NCBI GenBank assembly: GCA_026706225.1
Contig: JAPOZE010000017.1
Coordinates: 1 to 14,735 of the forward strand
Reading direction: 5' to 3'
Length of the DNA: 14,735 nucleotides
Source of the DNA: Acidobacteriota bacterium
Lineage (GTDB): Bacteria > Acidobacteriota > Terriglobia > Versatilivoradales > Versatilivoraceae
Below, in pieces: positions 8,280 to 14,735 of this stretch (positions are counted from its first letter, which is position 1; each line of letters begins with the position of its first letter). A program made the position numbers and the translations under genes. The notes beneath the pieces were generated by a model, which did no database searches, had not been told where the DNA came from, and worked only from the letters and a program-made list of their open reading frames with translations.

Positions 8280-10022
8280 GTGCCGAATGCTCTGTTGGTT
8301 TATCCTGAAAACCCCCCTTCCTATTGGGGTGCGAATTTTGCACTCGATATGCTGGGCATCAAGGCAGCATTCCCACCCTTGGGTCTGCTCACCGTCGCCG
8401 CGATGTTTCCGCCGCACTACGACCTCCGCGTGGTGGACATGAATGTGACTCCCCTGGAAGAGTCGGACCTGGAGTGGGCGGACCTGGTATTTACCTCCAC
8501 CATGATCGTTCAACGCGAATCCCTGCAGAACGTCATCGGGCGGTGCAACCGGGCCGGCGTTCCCGTGGTGGCGGGAGGACCCTATCCCACTTCCTTTCGC
8601 GATGAGATCCAGGGTGTCGACCACTTCGTGCTGGATGAGGTGGAGGAGACCTTTGGAGACTTTATGCGTGACTTGGAGAGCGGCACGGCCAATGCCGTTT
8701 ATCGGGAGCCGCGAAAACCGGATATGACCCGGACACCCGTTCCGCGCTTCGACCTCATCGACACCAAGAGTTACCACTCCATGTGCGTTCAGTTCTCCCG
8801 AGGCTGCCCGTTCGACTGTGAGTTCTGCGACATCACCAAGCTCTACGGTCGCGTGGCTCGGACCAAGTCGCCGGATCAGATGGTGGATGAGTTTGAGACC
8901 TTGTATCAACTGGGCTGGCGTGGGCGTCTTTTCCTGGTTGACGACAACTTCATCGGCAACAAGCGAGCTGCGATGAAGCTGCTGCGGGTCATTGCCGAAT
9001 GGCAGCAGGCTCGTGGATATCCCTTCTCCCTGTTCACCGAAGCGAGCATGAACCTGGCCCGCATGGATGAATTGATGGACGTCATGGTTGAAGCCGGATT
9101 CAATTCCGTGTTCGTGGGTATTGAAACGCCCAATCCCAAGGCCTTGCTGAAGATGAAGAAGCCTCAGAACATCGACAAGCGGGACAACAATTACCTTCTC
9201 AATTCCGTCCGAACCATCCAGCGGAAAGGGATGCAGGTCATGGGAGGGTTCATCCTGGGCCTGGACGAGGATGATGCGGGCGTGTTCGACCTGCAGATCG
9301 ATTTCATTCAGGAGGCCGGCATTCCGATGGCTTTGATCGGGTTGTTGGGCGCCCTGAAGGGAACCGACCTGTATCGACGCCTGCAGTCGGAAAATCGGCT
9401 GTTGGACGTCTCCATCGGCACGACCTCTACGGCCCTCAACTTCGTGCCGGAGATGGATCCCGAGGTGTTGATCGAGGGATACCGGCGCGTGACCGCCAGC
9501 GTCTACGACCCAACTCTGGAGAATTACTTCAAGCGTTGCCTGATGTTCTTCGAACACCTCACAACCATTCCGCACTTGCATAAACCGCAGAGCAAGATCG
9601 CGCTCTATGCGAACATGATGGGCTTGCGCCGCCAGCTTTCCGCTGAGCAAGTCCCTGCCTATATGAGATTTGTCGCCAACGTGTCCAAGGACCATCCCCG
9701 AATGCTCCCCGAGGCGATTCGCCTGGCCGCATTGGGCTACCATTTTGAAAAGGTCACCCGCCAGCAGATGGCAATCCACGACTTCAAGGCATTTTTGGAA
9801 GCCGAGGCGGAAATATTCAGGGAAACCTCTTCAAGTTCCGTTCGGGACGTGGAGGAAATCAGAGTCCGGCGACGAGAGTTGTTCGCGCGAGCTCAGGCGC
9901 GCAACCAATTGATTCCGGAAGACTTTCGATACCATGGAGATGGAATCGAGTCTGCGTTGGAGTCCTTTCGGGTCTCTGTGAACGCTCAGGCGGACCACCT
10001 CACCCGCTCGGCGGCAGTGTAG
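8280..10022 (+). CDS. Cobalamin-binding radical SAM protein, DUF4070-like C-terminus (copy 1)
   Basis: A 580-residue enzyme with an N-terminal B12-binding Rossmann domain (about 1-150: PPLGLLTVAAMFPP, VVDMNV with D53, GGPYPTS), a radical SAM core (about 165-400) with C176, C180 and C183 in GCPFDCEFC, and a C-terminal region like DUF4070 (PEAIRLAALGYHFEKV). The classic DxHxxG motif is absent, as in many B12-radical SAM proteins. I chose GTG 8280 because GGGGAAGG lies 7 nt upstream and the paralogue downstream starts at the same residue (MPNALLVYP). A GTG at 8226, touching the PKS stop, would add 18 unrelated residues. Characterised relatives methylate unactivated carbons, and some form rings or C-C bonds. 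The position after an acyl-making PKS suggests it acts on the chain or the finished lipid. The reaction cannot be named from sequence. Confidence 0.88.
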   Translation: MPNALLVYPENPPSYWGANFALDMLGIKAAFPPLGLLTVAAMFPPHYDLRVVDMNVTPLEESDLEWADLVFTSTMIVQRESLQNVIGRCNRAGVPVVAGGPYPTSFRDEIQGVDHFVLDEVEETFGDFMRDLESGTANAVYREPRKPDMTRTPVPRFDLIDTKSYHSMCVQFSRGCPFDCEFCDITKLYGRVARTKSPDQMVDEFETLYQLGWRGRLFLVDDNFIGNKRAAMKLLRVIAEWQQARGYPFSLFTEASMNLARMDELMDVMVEAGFNSVFVGIETPNPKALLKMKKPQNIDKRDNNYLLNSVRTIQRKGMQVMGGFILGLDEDDAGVFDLQIDFIQEAGIPMALIGLLGALKGTDLYRRLQSENRLLDVSIGTTSTALNFVPEMDPEVLIEGYRRVTASVYDPTLENYFKRCLMFFEHLTTIPHLHKPQSKIALYANMMGLRRQLSAEQVPAYMRFVANVSKDHPRMLPEAIRLAALGYHFEKVTRQQMAIHDFKAFLEAEAEIFRETSSSSVRDVEEIRVRRRELFARAQARNQLIPEDFRYHGDGIESALESFRVSVNAQADHLTRSAAV

Positions 10023-10064
10023 AAGAAAGCACTGAATCTTGCGCGACAGCCAATGAGGCTTGCC

Positions 10065-11837
10065 ATGCCGAATGCGCTTCTGGTGTATCCCGAATATCCT
10101 CCTTCCTACTGGGGCGTCAATTTTGCGCTGGAGATCTTCCGCATCAAGGCCGCCTTTCCGCCTCTGGGTTTGCTGACCGTCGCCGCGATGTTTCCGCCGA
10201 AATACAACCTGCGCGTGGTGGATATGAACGTGGCTCCCCTGGAGGATTCCGACCTGGAGTGGGCGGACCTGGTGTTTACCTCTTCCATGGTTGTCCAGCG
10301 GGAATCCCTGCACTCCGTTACGCAGCGATGCAACCGGGCGGGCGTGCCCGTGATGGCTGGAGGTCCCTATCCCACCACCTATCATGGCGAGATCAGCGGT
10401 GTAGACCATTTTGTGCTGGATGAGGTCGAGGAGACCTTTGTCGATTTTCTGCGAGACCTGGAAAATGGCACGGCTGCAGCCATCTACCGCGAGCCGCGAA
10501 AACCGGATGTGACCAGGACACCTGTTCCGCGCTTCGACCTCATCGACATGAAGGCCTACTACTCCATGTCCATACAATTCTCCCGAGGCTGCCCGTTCGA
10601 CTGTGAATTCTGCGATATCACCAAGCTCTACGGTCGCGTGCCCCGGACCAAGTTGCCGGATCAGGTGCTGGACGAATTCGAATTGCTCTATCGACTGGGC
10701 TGGCGAAGCCACGTCTTCCTGGTTGACGACAATTTCATCGGCAACAAGCGAGAGGCGATGAAGTTGGTGCGTGCCATTGCCGAATGGCAGAAGACCCGTG
10801 GCTATCCGTTTTCCCTGTTCACCGAAGCCAGCGTGAATCTGGCCCGTATGGATGAATTGATGGACGGCATGGTTGAAGCGGGCTTCGATTCCGTGTTTCT
10901 GGGTATCGAAACGCCGAATCCCAAGGCCTTGCGCAAGATGAAGAAACCGCAGAACGTCAGCAAGCGGGAAGAGAACTATCTATTCAACTGCGTTCGCAAG
11001 ATCCAACAGAAAGGGATGCGGGTCGATGGAGGATTCATCCTGGGTCTGGATGATGATGACGAGGGCGCGTTCGATGCCCAGATCGATTTCATTCAGGAAG
11101 TCGGCATTCCCATGGCCATGGTCGGGCTGTTGAACGCTCTGAAAGACACGAATCTATACGATCGTTTGAATAGGGAGAACCGGCTCTTGGAAGAGTCTTT
11201 CGGAAGCAGCACCGACCGCGTCCTGAACCTGACCAGTGTCAACGTCGCCCTCAACTTCAAGCCGGAGATGGATGTCGAGACATTGATGGAGGGATACCGG
11301 CGCGTCATCACCACCATCTATGATCCGACTCTCGAGAATTACTTTTTGCGCTGCCTGACGTTGCTTGAACACCTCAGGCCCATCCCGCATCTGCTGAAGC
11401 CGATGAGCAGGAACGCGCTTTTTTTGGCCCTCATGTCCGTTCGCCAAAAGCTCTCCGACAAGCAGATCCCGGCCTATACGAAGTTCATCGCCAAAGTCTC
11501 CAGGGACCATCCCGGCTTGCTCCCGGAGGCGATCCGCCTGGCTGCCCTGGGCTACCACTTTGAAAAGATCACCAGTCAGCAGATTGCCATCGGCGACTTC
11601 AAGCAGTTCTTGGCGACCGAGTTGGGGAGGTTCAAGGAAGCGGTTTCGCAGGATATTCGGGATGTGGAAGAAATCGAGAAACGGAAGCACGCCTTGATCG
11701 CACGAACCGATGCGCGCTTTGCGTCCATACCCGATGAATTCCGCTACTTCGGCGATGGAATCGATGATGCCCTGGAGTTGTTCCGGTCCGCCGTGAGCGC
11801 CCAGGTTGACCAGTTCACACACTCGGCGGCGATGTAA
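10065..11837 (+). CDS. Cobalamin-binding radical SAM protein, DUF4070-like C-terminus (copy 2)
   Basis: A 590-residue paralogue of the gene before it, with the same layout: B12-binding domain, radical SAM core with C176, C180 and C183, and DUF4070-like C-terminus. By eye, roughly 80% of residues match over the first 200, dropping to about 60% in the C-terminal third. The ten extra residues form one block between ENRLL and ALNF (SFGSSTDRVLNLTSVNV in this copy), at the end of the radical SAM core. ATG 10065 is the likely start: a TGAGG ribosome site (10054-10058) sits just before it and the product then begins MPNALLVYP. The ATG at 10053 overlaps that site and is less likely. Both copies are intact, so they are more likely two sequential or alternative activities, or a heterodimer, than a decaying duplicate. 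It lies 42 nt after copy 1 and 42 nt before the next gene. Confidence 0.88.
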   Translation: MPNALLVYPEYPPSYWGVNFALEIFRIKAAFPPLGLLTVAAMFPPKYNLRVVDMNVAPLEDSDLEWADLVFTSSMVVQRESLHSVTQRCNRAGVPVMAGGPYPTTYHGEISGVDHFVLDEVEETFVDFLRDLENGTAAAIYREPRKPDVTRTPVPRFDLIDMKAYYSMSIQFSRGCPFDCEFCDITKLYGRVPRTKLPDQVLDEFELLYRLGWRSHVFLVDDNFIGNKREAMKLVRAIAEWQKTRGYPFSLFTEASVNLARMDELMDGMVEAGFDSVFLGIETPNPKALRKMKKPQNVSKREENYLFNCVRKIQQKGMRVDGGFILGLDDDDEGAFDAQIDFIQEVGIPMAMVGLLNALKDTNLYDRLNRENRLLEESFGSSTDRVLNLTSVNVALNFKPEMDVETLMEGYRRVITTIYDPTLENYFLRCLTLLEHLRPIPHLLKPMSRNALFLALMSVRQKLSDKQIPAYTKFIAKVSRDHPGLLPEAIRLAALGYHFEKITSQQIAIGDFKQFLATELGRFKEAVSQDIRDVEEIEKRKHALIARTDARFASIPDEFRYFGDGIDDALELFRSAVSAQVDQFTHSAAM

Positions 11838-11879
11838 AGCACAGTTCCGGGTCGCCACTATTCATGAGGGAAAGAATAC

Positions 11880-14387
11880 ATGGCTGAAAGAATCGCCGCC
11901 GACACGAAGGTGGCGCCGCTCGACGGCAATTTGCCGCGGCATTGTCAGAATGACGTCGATACCCTGCGTCGATTCGTTCACGAGACAGTCAGCCGGGAAG
12001 CGCCGGCTGCCGCCGTTTCTCCCAGTGATTTCAGGGAGGTATTCTTGACCGGGGCTACCGGTTTCATCGGTCGTTTCTTCCTGCGCGACCTGTTGAGACA
12101 GAACCCCGAGCTCCTGGTGCATTGCATTGTCCGGGCCGAAAGCGTCGAGCACGGTTTCGGACGCATACGCGCCGCCCTCGAGCGGGCCGGCATCTGGGAC
12201 GAATCCTTCGCGCCGCGCATACGCGTCGCCGTCGGTGACGTCGCCGAGACGCGATTCGGCTTGAGCGAAGCGGATTTCGATGCCCTGTGCCGGCGGATCG
12301 ATGCCGCCTATCATCTTGCGGCCTCCATAGATCTCGTGTCGTCCTATCTGGCCATACGCAAGGTCAATACGTTCAGCACCCGCAACGTGCTCGAACTGTG
12401 TTTGCGCAAACGCTTCAAGCACCTGTTCTACGCCTCGACCATGGGTGTGTTCCCCCAGTATTTCTGCAGCTTCGCACATGAATTCAAAGACAGCCGCATC
12501 GACCACCAGATGCAACCGGATCTCCAAAGCATGAAGAGAATGTTCCCGCTCGGATTTCTCGGCTATCCGTGGAGCAAGCTGACATCCGAGCAGATACTCC
12601 TGTTCGCGCAACAGGCCGGTATGCCGCTGGCGATTTTTCGGCTGCCGCAAACCGGTTTGTCCAGCGACGGATATACCCCGGAGCAGGATCTCAGCGTGCG
12701 CCTGTTTGCCGCGGTGGTCGATTCCGGAACGTTGCCCGAGGAATTCACGTTTCGATCCAGCAACGAAGCGGTCGATGCGCTGAGCGAAGCCTGCACGGCC
12801 ATTTCCCTGAATCCCGAACGTCGTTTCACCATCTACCATTGCTGCAACCCGCAGTTGGATCACTACGACCTGGAACCTGCCGATTTCGGGCTCTATTGGC
12901 CCGAGGTTCCCTACGAGGCGTTCAAGCGCGCCTGCCAGGCGCGCGGCAAGAACTCCCCGCTCCATGGCCACTGGGCGGTGTTCGATCATTTGGGGAAGTA
13001 CTGGTTCAGCAAGAACAAGCCGAAGGACAGGCTGCCCATTTGCGACCGTGCCATCCGCGAGGACAGCTCGCGCCCGATCCGGTGGCTGGGCATGTTGACC
13101 AAGCTGAGACGCACTGGACAGTGGGTCAGGGACCACCGGGAACAATGGCCGTATCAGGTTCCGCAAACCCGTTTGGACTTCGACTGCCTGACGGCCCGGG
13201 CCGAGCGCTACGCCGCCGAAGAGGGCGTTCCCTTCGACTCGGCCTGTCCGGAGTGGATGCGCCAGGGCCTGCGGCAACTGGTCGGAGCTTTGAACTCACC
13301 GGATGCGCGACTGCTGGAGGACAAGATTGGCGACGTCGCCTTTGAAATGAACCGTTTCTTGCGCAACAACGCACGGTTGGCCCGCGAACGGCGGCAGCAC
13401 CCCGAGATCGAACGGGAACTGATCCCGCGGCCGGTCTTCATCGTGGGCATCAACCGCACCGGCACGACCTACCTGCACCGGCTGATGTCTCGCGACAGGC
13501 GGTTTTGGACGTTGCGGCTATACGAGTACGCCGAGCCGGTCCTCTCGACCGATGAGTACGCTACGGTTGCGGGCACACCCGAGGACCCTCGCCGGGCGCG
13601 AACCGAGGAAGCGCTGCGAGCATCCGACATCTTCAAGGTCTTGGAGGGCGTTCACGATTTCAACGTCGACGAACCGGAAGAGGATTTCCCGATCTTCAGG
13701 ATGGCCTTCTCGGCATGGGTCACTACCTCTCGATTCCACGTACCGGAATACGGCCGGTGGCTGGACGCGAACGGTTCCGGAGACGCCTACGCCTTCCATC
13801 GCCGCACCATTCAGCATTTCGCTTGGCAGCGGCGGCAGCGTGAGCCCGGGCGCCAGGGCCAATGGCTACTCAAGATGCCCTTTCACCTCATGGAACTGGA
13901 AACCCTCATCAAGACCTACCCGGACGCCCTGTTCATCCAGACCCACCGCGAGCCCTCGCAGTTCATGGGATCCTGGAACAGCCTGGTGGAGCGGGTACGT
14001 TCCCTTTCCAGTGAGCTCCTGCCTCCGAACGAGTTCGGCGTCGAGCAGTTGGCCTTCATGAGCGGCATGATGGACAGGGCGGTTCAATTCCGGGAAGGCC
14101 ATCCCGAACTGGAGCACCGCTGGATTGACGTGAATTACGTGGATCTGGTCGAGGATCCCATGGCGGTCGTCCACACCATCTATGAGCGGTTCAACTGGCC
14201 GCTCAAGCGGGGGACGATTACTGCCATGGAGGACTGGCTGTTTCAGCAGGCGGAGCGCCGCCGCGGTGAGCCACGGCATCGCTACGACCTGGGGGACTAC
14301 GGGCTCACGCCCGAGGACGTCAACGCCGCCTTTGCAGGTTATCGCGACTTTCTGACCCGAAGGACCATTCGGGAGTCCAGGCTGTAG
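11880..14387 (+). CDS. Fusion of thioester/fatty-acyl reductase and PAPS-dependent sulfotransferase
   Basis: An 835-residue two-domain protein. Residues about 50-400 are an extended SDR of the thioester-reductase (NAD_binding_4 / male sterility) type: TGATGFIG at 57-64 binds NAD(P)H, YASTM (S186/T187) and Y229-x3-K233 in GYPWSK give the catalytic triad, and RLPQTG follows. Residues about 435-835 are a Sulfotransfer_3-like domain: FIVGINRTGTTYLHRLM (520-536) is the 5'-phosphosulfate loop, LLKMPFHL (663-670) is a likely catalytic or substrate segment, and THREPSQFMGS (688-698, R690 and S698) is the 3'-phosphate site. GAGGG (11866-11870) precedes ATG 11880. As the last operon gene after a PKS with no thioesterase, it probably releases the ACP-bound chain reductively as an aldehyde or alcohol and then sulfates an alcohol. 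The order of steps and the acceptor are inferred. It differs from CurM/OLS-type sulfotransferases, which are paired with thioesterases rather than reductases. Confidence 0.87.
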   Translation: MAERIAADTKVAPLDGNLPRHCQNDVDTLRRFVHETVSREAPAAAVSPSDFREVFLTGATGFIGRFFLRDLLRQNPELLVHCIVRAESVEHGFGRIRAALERAGIWDESFAPRIRVAVGDVAETRFGLSEADFDALCRRIDAAYHLAASIDLVSSYLAIRKVNTFSTRNVLELCLRKRFKHLFYASTMGVFPQYFCSFAHEFKDSRIDHQMQPDLQSMKRMFPLGFLGYPWSKLTSEQILLFAQQAGMPLAIFRLPQTGLSSDGYTPEQDLSVRLFAAVVDSGTLPEEFTFRSSNEAVDALSEACTAISLNPERRFTIYHCCNPQLDHYDLEPADFGLYWPEVPYEAFKRACQARGKNSPLHGHWAVFDHLGKYWFSKNKPKDRLPICDRAIREDSSRPIRWLGMLTKLRRTGQWVRDHREQWPYQVPQTRLDFDCLTARAERYAAEEGVPFDSACPEWMRQGLRQLVGALNSPDARLLEDKIGDVAFEMNRFLRNNARLARERRQHPEIERELIPRPVFIVGINRTGTTYLHRLMSRDRRFWTLRLYEYAEPVLSTDEYATVAGTPEDPRRARTEEALRASDIFKVLEGVHDFNVDEPEEDFPIFRMAFSAWVTTSRFHVPEYGRWLDANGSGDAYAFHRRTIQHFAWQRRQREPGRQGQWLLKMPFHLMELETLIKTYPDALFIQTHREPSQFMGSWNSLVERVRSLSSELLPPNEFGVEQLAFMSGMMDRAVQFREGHPELEHRWIDVNYVDLVEDPMAVVHTIYERFNWPLKRGTITAMEDWLFQQAERRRGEPRHRYDLGDYGLTPEDVNAAFAGYRDFLTRRTIRESRL

Positions 14388-14486
14388 TTCTACTGGAAGC
14401 CTTGTGCTTGCCTCAAGAGTGCAACCCGTGGTGAGAAATGCTGGTTTTGGTCCTGGCAGACCATCCCACCGTGGCCGCTACGGGCA
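14388..14486. other. Convergent spacer without a clear terminator
   Basis: This 99-bp gap separates the reductase-sulfotransferase gene from the convergent partial gene. I looked for a stem-loop with a T-run on either strand and found none that is convincing. It most likely marks the right end of the operon. Confidence 0.4.
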
Positions 14487-14735
14487 TCATTTTTCCGATT
14501 TTGCGACGACCCGTTCGAGCACTGATTCGGCGGATTTGAACATTTCCGTCAGAAGCTGCTTGCGCCGGGTCTTCAGACGCTCAATATACAGCCACAGGGC
14601 ATTGGTGATGCCGGCAACGACGGCCTCCCGCTCCTTGAGCGAAAGAGTGCGGTCATTCTGGTACTCGTACTTCTCAATGGTGAAGTTGGCGATGTGCTGG
14701 ATGTTTTCGCCGATGATATCGAAATCGACAGAGTC
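14487..14735 (-). CDS. C-terminal part of an unrecognised protein (runs off the window)
   Basis: On the minus strand a frame open from the window edge to TGA (14487-14489) encodes 82 residues. It begins DSVDFDIIGENIQHIANF, contains LSLKEREAVVAGITNALW and ends SVLERVVAKSEK. The start lies beyond the edge, so its length is unknown. The visible part is highly charged and looks mostly helical, with an amphipathic stretch near IERLKTRRKQLLTEMFK that could be a coiled coil. No catalytic motif or family is recognised. The gene points towards the sulfotransferase gene, 99 bp away, so it is convergent and not part of the operon. The clean open frame and protein-like composition support a real gene. 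Confidence 0.55.
   Translation of the reverse strand, partial: DSVDFDIIGENIQHIANFTIEKYEYQNDRTLSLKEREAVVAGITNALWLYIERLKTRRKQLLTEMFKSAESVLERVVAKSEK

Noticed and set aside
8280..11837. Tandem repeat as an assembly artefact
   Set aside because: The two copies differ at many positions throughout, including a 10-residue block and different flanking bases, so they are genuine diverged paralogues.
13440..14387. Sulfotransferase as a CurM/OLS-type terminal alkene-forming enzyme
   Set aside because: No thioesterase is fused or adjacent, and the partner domain is a reductase. The motifs resemble the Sulfotransfer_3 type more. Terminal alkene formation is therefore not supported.
14388..14486. Rho-independent terminator between the convergent genes
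   Set aside because: Only 3-4 bp stems could be found, without a T-run.

Overview
The window is high-GC bacterial DNA. It holds a compact, apparently complete four-gene lipid or polyketide operon (about 1177-14387, + strand). On its left lies a short stretch of toxin-antitoxin genes, and on its right the edge of a convergent gene. There are no rRNAs, tRNAs, CRISPR arrays or transposases. The taxon cannot be fixed from sequence alone. The small TA modules, monomodular fully reducing PKS, B12-radical SAM proteins with a DUF4070-like tail and PAPS sulfotransferase would fit an Acidobacteriota-like, delta-proteobacterial or uncultured symbiont genome; this is inference.

Left flank (1-962). A HicB-type antitoxin (95-292) and a HicA-type mRNA interferase (295-510) form a tightly coupled pair. 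Straight after the hicA stop, in the same frame, lies the N-terminally truncated remnant of a second toxin (BrnT-like, 511-690). Its stop overlaps the GTG start of a complete CopG/RHH-type antitoxin (687-962). A 214-bp gap then carries nested inverted repeats and a plausible sigma70-type promoter.

Central operon. (1) A 2349-residue single-module type I PKS has KS-AT-DH-[degenerate C-methyltransferase]-[KR structural subdomain]-ER-KR-ACP and no thioesterase. The catalytic residues are intact, so it should act iteratively to give a saturated, fatty-acid-like chain. (2, 3) Two tandem paralogous cobalamin-binding radical SAM proteins of 580 and 590 residues follow, both with CxxxCxxC at residues 176-183. 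(4) The last gene is an 835-residue fusion of an NAD(P)-dependent thioester/fatty-acyl reductase and a PAPS-dependent sulfotransferase.

Working model (inference). The PKS builds a reduced acyl chain on its own ACP. One or both radical SAM enzymes modify it at unactivated carbons, by methylation, cyclisation or C-C coupling, possibly replacing the dead internal methyltransferase. The reductase domain releases it as an aldehyde or primary alcohol, and the fused sulfotransferase sulfates an oxygen, most simply the new alcohol. The predicted product class is a branched, cyclised or coupled long-chain alkyl sulfate (sulfolipid). I do not recognise a described pathway with exactly this gene set.

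Right flank (14388-14735). A 99-bp spacer is followed by the C-terminal 82 codons of an unrecognised minus-strand gene that runs off the window.
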